A stretch of 64,000 nucleotides of DNA from NCBI RefSeq assembly GCF_900100705.1, contig NZ_FNCH01000002.1, forward strand, positions 62,001 through 126,000, given 5' to 3'. How positions within the stretch are numbered: position 1 is the first letter of the stretch; every line of letters begins with the position of its first letter. This document shows positions 25,701-33,028 of this stretch, one piece after another. The stretch comes from Pedobacter terrae. GTDB lineage: Bacteria; Bacteroidota; Bacteroidia; Sphingobacteriales; Sphingobacteriaceae. The notes below the pieces were generated by a model, which saw only the letters and a list, made by a program, of their open reading frames with translations, ran no database searches and was not told the DNA's origin. The position numbers were made by a program, and so were the translations under genes.

Positions 25701-26325
25701 GATGGTGCGAAGCCAAGAGAATCACTTTATCTTTATTTTCAGCCAATAACTCATCCATTTTTACCAGCACCTCATCCTTGCTGTGGCAATCACAATCATC
25801 ATTGGGGTTAGTTTTATTGTATGGAAATAACCACCATTCGCTATCGTAGGCAATAATGGTGAGTTTATCTGTTAATTTAATGGCTATAGGATCGGGGCAA
25901 CCGTTATCGGGAATCAATTTCAACAAAGGATCGTTTTGTTCCCTTAGATAATCGCCCTGTGCTTTTATTTTGGCCAGGCCTTTTGGTCCGGATTTATCCC
26001 AATCATGGTTGCCGGGCATAAAATAAACCGCTGCACCCATTTTACGCATCGGTTCGAACTGCGAACGCAGAATTTTTTTGGTTTCCTCTTCTTCTAAACT
26101 TCCGGGCAGCCCCATGCCGGTAGGGTAAATATTATCACCCAGATATAACACGGTGGTTTTTTTGGGCAGGATCTGCTTTGCCGCGTTTTTTAAATCCTGC
26201 ATTTGGGCCGGATTCATTTCGCCTGCATCGCCAAAAAGAATTACACGGTATTTTACATCATCCTGTGCAAAGGCAATGAAGTTGATTAATAATAAGATGG
26301 TAAAAAGGGTAAATCTTTTAATCAT
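22711..26325 (-). CDS. Metallophosphoesterase fused to an outer-membrane beta-barrel
   Basis: A 1204-aa secreted protein (signal peptide ending NFIAFAQ). Residues about 25-330 are a calcineurin-like phosphoesterase with all five motifs: LFGDAGEM, LGDNIYPTG, MPGNHDWD, LASHHPFQSYGPHG and VAGHEHGLQ. A middle part (about 400-800) includes EKFPEVLLPAALRETFAKD and a PRDRDQVFFRSDGLL segment. The C-terminal third (about 880-1204) is strand-rich, has WLLNAGYNQDDGVLLGL, VDFKLLGYKG, AERFGGGVTVGKPAFYQAL and VRFVMGHS, and ends in an aromatic residue, as in the BamA/surface-antigen barrel family. The enzyme part would face the periplasm or exterior. Substrate unknown. Monocistronic. Confidence 0.8.
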   Translation of the reverse strand: MIKRFTLFTILLLINFIAFAQDDVKYRVILFGDAGEMNPAQMQDLKNAAKQILPKKTTVLYLGDNIYPTGMGLPGSLEEEETKKILRSQFEPMRKMGAAVYFMPGNHDWDKSGPKGLAKIKAQGDYLREQNDPLLKLIPDNGCPDPIAIKLTDKLTIIAYDSEWWLFPYNKTNPNDDCDCHSKDEVLVKMDELLAENKDKVILLASHHPFQSYGPHGGYFNLRNHLFPLTSLNKNLYIPLPGLGSVYPLLRSTLLSPEDLNHPAYKDMIKSVTGVFGDYPNVTYVAGHEHGLQLIKGKQLQIISGSGSKVSPNKEGKNSLFHEMQQGYVVADQLKNNDMRYEYYIYSDTSVKKVYSYIKKFETIPKKLRNRDKPITADSIFVRVKPEYDSVGRFHRVVFGENYRKEYAAKTKVPVLHISQMMGGLKATKRGGGNQSRSLRLEDKNGKEYVLRSVEKFPEVLLPAALRETFAKDILKDNMSAQHPFSALVVPELAEAGGIAHSNPIIGWVSPDDNLGEFEPAFANTLCLFEEREPTGESDSSPKMDKKLTEDNDNRLDGPAWVRARAFDVLLGDWDRHEDQWRWKETKTKDGSVYSPVPRDRDQVFFRSDGLLQRYTQSSSLLPMMQGYERGIKDINWFLWEGREISSRWTANIDEEEFDKIVKDFCANYNDAVFEKALKKLPQPSYSLHHDAFMAQMRNRIATLPKLMNQYYHFFNRIVDIEVTNKNELIQITDAPNKGLRVKINKISKEGNIKDELFDRKFDPEVTKEIRVYMHNGNDSLMLDNKDSNIKLRIIGGKGNKVYDFANSNASVKLYGRTNKATYLGNDQDKIRKIISNDTSNFSYIPKDMYRRSSWLLNAGYNQDDGVLLGLIYKQTNPGFRKQPYGNSQTISFLHSFSTKAFRFNYKGEWLKALGKGDFVLKADAFAPNNTQNFFGLGNETRFDEHGDDDDNIRYYRARFNLYQVDAAIRWRRPKSTFSVGPSYQYYKYNQEDNDGRFIENPSLLHSSDSLTVRNEKMFAGAFVNFTNNTRDNDLLPTLGSFVDFKLLGYKGVNKYSNSYGQFTASIALYKNLDGRKNFILAERFGGGVTVGKPAFYQALFLGGQGNLLGYRQFRFAGEHMFYNNLELRAKLGDLVSYILPGQVGLLGFYDVGRVWKRDEKSTIWHHGVGGGVYFAPASLTVVRFVMGHSTDGWYPYVSINFRY

Positions 26326-26449
26326 AGATCCGGCGTTTGGATAAAGGTAGTTATTTTAAAATTTAATTTTTTCATAGGGAATTTTCCATCTTGCGTTATG
26401 CTGATCCGGTGGCTATCGGATTTATTTCAGCATCTATACGGAAGGAAAG

Positions 26450-26470
26450 ATCCTGAAATAAATTCAGGAC
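26450..26470. repeat. REP-like intergenic hairpin, second copy
   Basis: TCCTGAA (26451-26457) and TTCAGGA (26463-26469) form a hairpin followed by CGACG. This is the same unit as at 32-52, with a changed loop. A degenerate CCGGTGGCTATCGG half-palindrome lies about 45 bp to the left. Confidence 0.5.
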
Positions 26471-26500
26471 GACGATCGCCTTAGGATACCAATACCAAAT

Positions 26501-27415
26501 TTACTTCTTCAATTTGAACATCAAAATATTTCCTGCTGATAAACTTCCCCCCTCATTAGAAATATAAAGGTTATTATCGCGGTCGAAAGCGATGCCTTCT
26601 GGCTGGTTAAATAAGCCTGGATCTAATGGGCAGGTTGTTTTTACTTTAAAATCAGCATCTGTAATGACCAACAATTTATTTATTGATGAAAGGACATACC
26701 ACTCGTTAGTTTTTGGATTTTTAGCCAACGCAGATGGACGGAACCTTGATTTTGAGCCTCCGGATTCTTTTTGGATTGCTTTATGCGAGAGGCTAAATTC
26801 TCCGGCTGCTGTTAACGAAGCATCGTCAGCCACTTTAAAACCATAAATACTGGATGCTTTTGCTTTAGAATCGGGTTTGCTATCTTTAGTCAGCACATAA
26901 ATCATGTTATTTTTTTCGTCTGCTGCCAGACCTTCGTATTCGGCTTTGGGTACCAGATCTTTGGTTTTGATGACGTTCGCAGCTTCTGGCTTGCCTAATT
27001 CAGTCATTGGGAAAGTGTGTAGCTCGCCATTGCTTTTTAATACAATAAAATAATTTTTGATGATGGTTACATCTTCATAATCGCCTTTGCCTCCAAATTT
27101 GGTAAATTTTGATTCTTTATCGCCCAAGCCCAAATGGAACAAATCGCCATCTTCATCCTGGATGGCAAATACTTCCTTAGGATCGCCATTATGGAATACA
27201 ATACCTGAAATTTCAAAAAGATTTTGCGGCATGTTATATTTTACCGGCTTTGACAAATCATAAGGAAAATCGGATTTTGCTGCTCCGCTTATTGATGTTG
27301 CTGTGCTGGTTGAATCCTTTTGTTTGTCCTCTCGGTTACTGTTAACGCAGGAAACGCTAAAAAAAGCTGAGGCAATTAAAAGACCTGAGGCCAAAAGAGT
27401 TTTATTGTATTTCAT
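26501..27415 (-). CDS. SdiA-regulated-like beta-propeller lipoprotein
   Basis: A 304-aa lipoprotein (hydrophobic residues 9-20, lipobox FSVSCVNS). The mature part is built of propeller strands typical of the 'SdiA-regulated' family: NLFEISGIVFHNGDPKEVFA, KGDYEDVTIIKNYFIVLKSN, YEGLAADEKNNMIYVLTKDS, FNQPEGIAFDRDNNLYISNE. The family resembles NHL/strictosidine synthase-like propellers, with no known reaction. The name comes from an E. coli protein and does not imply quorum sensing here. Monocistronic, flanked by REP-like repeats on both sides. Confidence 0.7.
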   Translation of the reverse strand: MKYNKTLLASGLLIASAFFSVSCVNSNREDKQKDSTSTATSISGAAKSDFPYDLSKPVKYNMPQNLFEISGIVFHNGDPKEVFAIQDEDGDLFHLGLGDKESKFTKFGGKGDYEDVTIIKNYFIVLKSNGELHTFPMTELGKPEAANVIKTKDLVPKAEYEGLAADEKNNMIYVLTKDSKPDSKAKASSIYGFKVADDASLTAAGEFSLSHKAIQKESGGSKSRFRPSALAKNPKTNEWYVLSSINKLLVITDADFKVKTTCPLDPGLFNQPEGIAFDRDNNLYISNEGGSLSAGNILMFKLKK

Positions 27416-27460
27416 AAGGGTAGAAATTTAATGTTAATAACTGTTTTTATTTATCGCCGT

Positions 27461-27534
27461 TTCCCGCGCAGGCGGGAATCGTAATGCAATATGTTTAAGA
27501 TTCCCATCCGATAGCTATCGGATCAAGTTGGGAA
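27461..27534. repeat. Compound REP-like repeat with nested palindromes
   Basis: Two hairpins lie in 75 bp. The first pairs TTCCCGC (27461-27467) with GCGGGAA (27472-27478). The second has a perfect 18-bp palindrome ATCCGATAGCTATCGGAT (27506-27523) inside outer arms TTCCCA (27501-27506) and TGGGAA (27529-27534). Both are followed by a G-A-rich tail (AATGACGATCG) shared with the other REP-like units. Much more GC-rich than the surroundings. No transposase of the TnpA-REP kind is in the window. Confidence 0.6.
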
Positions 27535-27556
27535 TGACGATCGTACCAAGTTGTAT

Positions 27557-29596
27557 TTAACCTTTTTTCAATAATTCGTAAATAGCATGTTGCGAAGAAA
27601 CTAACTTCTGGCCCACTTCAACTGGTATATTATCCATATTTTCATCTATACAAACCGCCTGCACGTTATCTTGTTTCTGGATTTCGATAATATCCAATAT
27701 TTCTTGTTTAATCTGTTCATTATAAATGGGAAAGCAAACTTCAATTCTTCGGTAAATGTTACGGTTCATCCAATCGGCAGAACCTAAATAAACATCATAT
27801 TTTCCCAGGTTATTAAAAATAAAAACACGCCCGTGTTCGAGATAACGATCTATAATACGGGTAACTTTAATATTTTCGCTCATTCCTGCTACGCCTGGAA
27901 TTAAACGGCAAATGCTCCGTACGATCATGTCGATCTTTACGCCAACCGATGATGCTTCGTAAAGTTTGTTAATTAAAACCTTCTCTTCGAGATTATTCAT
28001 TTTAATGGTAATGCCTGATGGTTTACCTTGTTTGGCGTGTTCAATTTCTCTATCAATCAGGTTGAGGAAAACCTGTTGTAAATTAAACTGGGCCACCAGT
28101 AAATGATTAAATTTAACCAGATCGGAAGAAGTCGGCTTAACCCGCTTGGCCAGAAAAATAAAAAGTAATTCTACTTCCCGCAGCATTTCTTTATTGGCCG
28201 TCATTAAAATATGATCGGTATAAAAAGCAGCGGTGCTTTCATTAAAGTTTCCGGTAGCAAACAAACCAACGTAACGCATTCTGTTACCCATCTGGCGTTT
28301 TACCAGGGCTACTTTGGCATGAACTTTTAGCGCGGTTACACTATAAATAATATCAACGCCTACATCTTTCATTTTTTTTGCCCACTTGATGTTATTGGCT
28401 TCATCAAAACGGGCTTTCAGCTCAACCAGAACGGTCACTTTTTTACCGTTTTTTGCTGCGCTAATTAATGCATTCACAATTTTAGAATCGCTGGCTACAC
28501 GATAAAGTGTAACATAGATTTCCCTCACTTCGGCATCAATGGCGGCTTCATTAAAAAAGCGCAACACGCTATCATAACTTTGGTAAGGTGTATGTACAAT
28601 AATGTCGTTTTTATAAATGGCCTCAGTCAACGATCCATCAATCATGTCGGTATTACAAAGTTTTGGCCAGTTTTGATTAGATAATTTTGGTGAACTCACC
28701 GGAAAGCTCATAAAATCTTTCAGGTTATGGTATCGTCCACCTTCTATCCTATTCGTCTTTTTAAGGTTGAATAGTTTTTTAAGCAGTTCGAATACATTGG
28801 CTGGTATGCCCGGCTGATGAAGAAAACGTGTGGCCAGACCCAAATCGCGTTTTAACAATTGTTTTTCGAGCTGTTCTGATAAACTGCCGGTATATTCGTC
28901 TTTAAGGTCTAATTCGGCATCCCTGGTAATTTTGAAACTATAACATCCGGTTATCTCGTCGTGCGGAAAAACACGGTCTAAATGAAAATGCACAATATCA
29001 TCCAGAAACACTACAAAGGTTTCATCTCCTGATTCTACCTTGTAAAAACGGGGCAACTGGCTGGAAGGGATATTTAAAATAACTACTTCTGCATTTTCTT
29101 TCTTTTTAAGTGTAATCAGAAAATACAGCTCATTGTTGGAAGGGAAAAAGTCAGAATCGGCATTCAGGTATACAGGCTGCAAAAAAGCCATTACCTGACT
29201 TAAAAAATATCGGGTGATACTTTTCTGAATGGCTGCCGGGAACGGCTCCCCGTACACTAAGTTTATCTTATTTTCTTTAAGCGTGGGAATAATGGCTGAT
29301 TGAAGTACTTTGCCATATCGCTGTTGCTGATCGGAAATAATTTGATTAGCCGTAGTCAATAAATGATCATCGATTTTGATATCGTTATTTTCTTTGTTAC
29401 TCAATTTCTCTAAAGCAAGTAATACGGGCATTCTTACCCGATAAAATTCATCCAGGTTGGAAGAGAATATGGATAAAAATTTAATCCGCTCTAACAGCGG
29501 AACGGTACTTCGTTCGGCTTCCATTAAAATACGTTCGTTAAACTTTAACCAGCTTAAATCCCGATTAAAAAAAGAGGTTTCCACTAGCTGTTCCAT
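27557..29596 (-). CDS. ppk1: Polyphosphate kinase 1
   Basis: This 679-aa enzyme makes long-chain polyphosphate from ATP. N-terminal domain: FNRDLSWLKFNERILMEAE (about 8-26) and FLSIFSSNLDEFYRVRMP. Catalytic C-terminal domains: the first active-site His in ALKVHAKVALVKR (about residue 423), GLFATGNFNESTAAFYTD, and the second in IIDRYLEHGRVFIFNN (about 580). Full length. Its ATG shares one base with the TAA of the upstream HD-PycTM gene (a TAATG junction), so the two are translationally coupled. Polyphosphate synthesis is tied to stress and phosphate storage. Confidence 0.95.
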   Translation of the reverse strand: MEQLVETSFFNRDLSWLKFNERILMEAERSTVPLLERIKFLSIFSSNLDEFYRVRMPVLLALEKLSNKENNDIKIDDHLLTTANQIISDQQQRYGKVLQSAIIPTLKENKINLVYGEPFPAAIQKSITRYFLSQVMAFLQPVYLNADSDFFPSNNELYFLITLKKKENAEVVILNIPSSQLPRFYKVESGDETFVVFLDDIVHFHLDRVFPHDEITGCYSFKITRDAELDLKDEYTGSLSEQLEKQLLKRDLGLATRFLHQPGIPANVFELLKKLFNLKKTNRIEGGRYHNLKDFMSFPVSSPKLSNQNWPKLCNTDMIDGSLTEAIYKNDIIVHTPYQSYDSVLRFFNEAAIDAEVREIYVTLYRVASDSKIVNALISAAKNGKKVTVLVELKARFDEANNIKWAKKMKDVGVDIIYSVTALKVHAKVALVKRQMGNRMRYVGLFATGNFNESTAAFYTDHILMTANKEMLREVELLFIFLAKRVKPTSSDLVKFNHLLVAQFNLQQVFLNLIDREIEHAKQGKPSGITIKMNNLEEKVLINKLYEASSVGVKIDMIVRSICRLIPGVAGMSENIKVTRIIDRYLEHGRVFIFNNLGKYDVYLGSADWMNRNIYRRIEVCFPIYNEQIKQEILDIIEIQKQDNVQAVCIDENMDNIPVEVGQKLVSSQHAIYELLKKG

Positions 29597-30813
29597 TAAA
29601 GTTTACCGTAAGCTGCGTAAGCAATTACAAATGCCAACACAGCTGCAATTAAACCAAACATGAAAATATTATAGGCCAGACGGATGAGTTTATATTTTCT
29701 ACCCAACACTACACCTTGTGAGTATACGTCGGTAATTAATGTACCATATAAGAAATCTTTATCGTTCATTACCTTAATCATCCCATCGGTATAACTAGGT
29801 AAACTCATTTTATAAAAGTTGCCAAAAAATAACAGGTTTACCTTTTTCTTATCCATATCTTCCTGCGTAAATTCTCCTTTTGGAATAGATGGACGGGTTG
29901 ATAAAATGGAAACAACTACGCAGGTTAAACTTACCATCAATAAAATAAAGGTGGGAATAATGAGGTTGCCATGATCTTCGAGTCGCCTTAACAATAAACT
30001 CACGATCAGGGAAAGCATAATCGAATTTACGGTAATAAGGATGTGTGCTTTGTTATCGGCCATATCGCTCAACCGTTGGTTATTGGCTGAGGTAATTCGA
30101 AACATCGTCTCAATCCCCTTATCTGGTTTGTTGTCTTTATCCTTCTTTTTATCTTTTACAATTACTGGTGCAAAGTTTTTCGGTTCTTCCAATTCGGTGC
30201 TGATTTCTTCCTGTGCAGTTAGTTTACTTTTGAGTTTTTCGATGTTTTTTTGTTTCTGGTCACTTAACAAAAGGGTCGCATAATCGGTATGGTAATGGTG
30301 CGATTCCATAAACTGGATATCTTTTTTGCGCCAATCTGATTTGCTGATGTCTTTTTTATAGATCCGTTCATTTTCTTTATGCATCAACTTCCCTTTCGCA
30401 CGGAAATCGGCCTGACCTAAATGGAACAGATCTGCATCGCAAAGGATTTTATCAATTTCATTTTTAGGCTTCTGCGGAATTTTAGTGGCCAAAATGGCAC
30501 TTTTAACCTGATCACGAATTTCCTGATTTACCTTATGACTGGCTAAAAAATCATCAGCCAATAGTGCTCCTTTTGCTTCGTGGTTTAGTGCATCTTCAAA
30601 ATATCCGGTATCGTGAAAATAGGCGGCCACCATTACAGCAAAAAAATCCTGTTCGTTTAACTGGTAGTGATTGGCTATCTGCTGCGCAGCATTTACCACT
30701 CCTTTTGTGTGTTCCAGGTTGTGATAAACCAGGCGTGGATCGCTATGGGTATGGAAGTAACCGACAACATGCTTTTCTACATCTTCCAGCAGTTTTTTAT
30801 AATTCATGAGCAT
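29596..30813 (-). CDS. HD phosphohydrolase fused to a Pycsar-effector-like membrane domain
   Basis: A 405-aa two-domain protein. Residues about 5-190 are an HD domain (YHNLEHTKGVVNAA, AAYFHDTGYFEDALNHE, ILCDADLFHLG), which hydrolyses phosphate esters of nucleotides. A charged linker (about 195-230) leads to a C-terminal PycTM-like part: MFRITSANNQRLSDMADNKA, a first TM (HILITVNSIMLSLIVSLLL), a second TM (IIPTFILLMVSLTCVVVSIL), a cytosolic loop, and a final TM near the end (YNIFMFGLIAAVLAFVIAYA). PycTM proteins respond to cCMP or cUMP in phage defence. This fusion couples such a sensor to an HD enzyme. It overlaps ppk1 by one base. The start could also be the ATG two codons in (30807). Confidence 0.8.
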   Translation of the reverse strand: MLMNYKKLLEDVEKHVVGYFHTHSDPRLVYHNLEHTKGVVNAAQQIANHYQLNEQDFFAVMVAAYFHDTGYFEDALNHEAKGALLADDFLASHKVNQEIRDQVKSAILATKIPQKPKNEIDKILCDADLFHLGQADFRAKGKLMHKENERIYKKDISKSDWRKKDIQFMESHHYHTDYATLLLSDQKQKNIEKLKSKLTAQEEISTELEEPKNFAPVIVKDKKKDKDNKPDKGIETMFRITSANNQRLSDMADNKAHILITVNSIMLSLIVSLLLRRLEDHGNLIIPTFILLMVSLTCVVVSILSTRPSIPKGEFTQEDMDKKKVNLLFFGNFYKMSLPSYTDGMIKVMNDKDFLYGTLITDVYSQGVVLGRKYKLIRLAYNIFMFGLIAAVLAFVIAYAAYGKL

Positions 30814-31167
30814 ATTGGGATTGTGATGATTTAATATGATGTAGGAAATGCATTTTCTAAAAAATTTTTAAACTGAAAATCTGGATAATATTTATTGAGA
30901 TAAAATTAAGTTATTTTTTTAAAAACGATATAGATTTGCGCTAACAATAATAATGCCCGGTTTATTTTTACAATAGGATTAAAGCAGCCACATCAAAACC
31001 CGCTGTTTTAATTAAACCAAAAGTATTTCCCAGTCCTCAAGGTGTAGTGAAGGTAGGTTTCTTTAAACGTATTCGCTTGAAAGGCCATTTAAGCAGAGTA
31101 CACAAAACAATAGACATTCAATTATATGCGTATTACTGCTTCTGATCAGAAGCAGTAGAAGTAATAA
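30814..31167. other. Intergenic region with a terminator-like palindrome
   Basis: About 350 bp without a gene. The right part next to 30813 is AT-rich and probably holds the promoter of the HD-PycTM/ppk1 operon. The other end has the palindrome at 31134-31157. The rest shows no reading frame or structure I can support. Confidence 0.5.
31134..31157 (-). terminator. Perfect palindrome after the propeller lipoprotein gene
   Basis: TACTGCTTCTGA / TCAGAAGCAGTA is a perfect inverted repeat, 24 bp without loop, 11 bp past the stop of the minus-strand gene at 31168. The outer flanks continue the symmetry in part (ATTACTGC, GTAGAAGTAAT). There is no long U-run, so it is a weak terminator or an mRNA 3'-end stabiliser. 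Confidence 0.5.
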
Positions 31168-32232
31168 CTACTTTCTAACTACAACAATTTTTCGGATCAA
31201 TGCTGCTGCCGATCCATCGGTAAGCGGTACTGCAGTCGCATTTTTCCAGTATTGAGCCACACCATTTCTTTCATTACTCCCATCTCTGTAACCGCTTACA
31301 AAAACATCAGCACCTGAAACGGCAATAGATAAACCAAAGGCACTGTCGGGGCCATTGGATAAAATTACAGGTGATCCGTTTTTCCAATATTTGGCCATAA
31401 TTGCACTATTTCCATCGGTAGTGCCCGATCCGGCCACATACACATCACTCCCATTTACGGAAATTGAATAGCCCCTCACATCTGGAGTACCATCATTAAT
31501 GAGAACCGGACCGCCCAGGTTTTTACTATATTTCGTTTGCGACTGCCCAGCGCTATTGTAGGTTTCAGACCAGAGGAAATATAAATCGTTACCTGATACT
31601 GCTATAGACTGGTTGTCGGCAGCTGTAGCACGGTCTGAAAGGTTAAAAAGCTGCCCGTTTTTCCAATAAACCGTAATTGGCGTAAGCCACTCCAGACTTC
31701 TCCACTCACCGATTACATAAACATCATTCCCTATTATAGCTATTCCAGTGGCAATAGCCTGCTGCGTACCATCTGTTAACACGACAGGTATTCCGTTTTT
31801 CCAATACTTCGCCTGATAAGTTGTTTTACCTGCCGCCATTTCCTGTCCGGCAATGTAAACATCATTTCCCTGTACAAATATGTCATTTGCAAAAGCATCC
31901 TGGCTACCATCAGTTAGGGAGGTTGAGATACCGTTTTTCCAATATTTGGCCACATATTTCCCTGAGGGACTAACTTCATAACCTGCAATATGAACATCAT
32001 TTCCGGCTATCGCCATAGCATTTGCATCAGAAGATACTCCGGTTTTACCAAGATTAACAGCTTTCCCGTTTTTCCAATATTTGGCTACATAACCTTCCCT
32101 CCCAGCTGCATAGATGTCGAACGGCGCTTGTTCGGCCGGCGTAGGTTCATCTATAGGCCTCTTCTTGCAGGCCGGCAATACTATACTGAACGTGATTAGA
32201 AACAATAAGGTTATTCGTAATTGTTGTATCAT
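31168..32232 (-). CDS. Seven-repeat beta-propeller-like lipoprotein
   Basis: A 354-aa lipoprotein (lipobox LPACKKR, Cys at about 22). The mature protein is seven tandem repeats of about 45 residues, each with the core '(A/V)KYWKNG..v.L(T/S)DG....a..I.v.GNDVYvaG'. Examples are VAKYWKNGKAVNLGKTG, AKYWKNGIPVVLTDGTQ and AKYWKNGSPVILSNGPD. Repeat 5 is the most divergent (KYSKNLGGPVLIN) and repeat 7 ends the protein. Seven four-strand units predict a seven-bladed propeller. Function unknown, probably surface or periplasmic binding. Followed by a palindromic terminator. Confidence 0.7.
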   Translation of the reverse strand: MIQQLRITLLFLITFSIVLPACKKRPIDEPTPAEQAPFDIYAAGREGYVAKYWKNGKAVNLGKTGVSSDANAMAIAGNDVHIAGYEVSPSGKYVAKYWKNGISTSLTDGSQDAFANDIFVQGNDVYIAGQEMAAGKTTYQAKYWKNGIPVVLTDGTQQAIATGIAIIGNDVYVIGEWRSLEWLTPITVYWKNGQLFNLSDRATAADNQSIAVSGNDLYFLWSETYNSAGQSQTKYSKNLGGPVLINDGTPDVRGYSISVNGSDVYVAGSGTTDGNSAIMAKYWKNGSPVILSNGPDSAFGLSIAVSGADVFVSGYRDGSNERNGVAQYWKNATAVPLTDGSAAALIRKIVVVRK

Positions 32233-32351
32233 ATTTTGGTTTTGTTTTGAAGTTCAACAAAAACAGGTGCATATAGTTTCGGTGTTATATGTTATTTTTA
32301 GAGAAGCTCAGTTCAACTGCTTACTGTAGGTGGCTAATAGGTTGTGCTAAA

Positions 32352-32850
32352 TTATCCTATGGGTTGGCGTCTCACCGACCGAAATGAGTGAATCAGGTAA
32401 AGACCATTGATCTTTTTTGGACTGGAAGTTCCACTCCCATGCGGCTGGAGTCCCCAGATCTTTTTAGCGCTTGCCATCATCAAAACCCGAGTTGTTACGC
32501 ACCTCACTAAAAAGATGATAATAATAGCATTAATTTTGTATAGCTTATGGGCTTCACTCCCATGCGATTGATAAATGACCTCTGAATCTTTAATCAGCGA
32601 CTTGCCATCGGCCGTCATTTTAAAAAGATGAATTTTATAGCCATCAGCAAAGTGTGTTCCGATAAGATAGCCCTGGCCATCTTCATCCCAGAAAGGACAG
32701 CAATCATCCCAAGCCTTTTCTGCTAATACCCGGTGTAAAGGTGCCCATGGTTCTTCAGGCTTAGCTGCAAAACTCATAAAATAACCTTCATCCGGATCGC
32801 CAAAATAAACCAGAAATGTTAGTATATAAACATAGCGTTAAAGAAAGCAG
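32352..32850 (-). pseudogene. Decayed GH43-type glycoside hydrolase fragment
   Basis: A minus-strand fragment keeps a recognisable GH43-like stretch: VYFGDPDEGYFMSFAAKPEE, WAPLHRVLAEKAWDDCCPFW, DEDGQGYLIGTHFADGYKIH and LFKMTADGKSLIKDSEVIYQ, then KLYKIN. After that the similarity alternates between frames (YYYHLFSEVRNNS one frame off, RVLMMASAKKIWG back in the first), showing at least two small indels. Both ends of the enzyme are missing (a complete GH43 would be well over 300 aa). Homology stops near 32460, close to a 12-bp direct repeat CACTCCCATGCG (32432-32443 and 32555-32566). It lies next to an intact GH29 gene, so it is a lost member of a glycan locus. Confidence 0.65.
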
Positions 32851-33028
32851 TGTAATCACATGCTTTCGTATCACTTCATTAACCACTATACCACGAGTTA
32901 AATATTCATTCATGCGCCAATACGGTGCACGAATGATGTATTTTAACAATTTAATGAGTAAGAATGTGATCAGGCTCCCTTCATTGCAGAATGGAGGGAG
33001 TCCAAATCAACTCAGGAAGTAACCTTAT

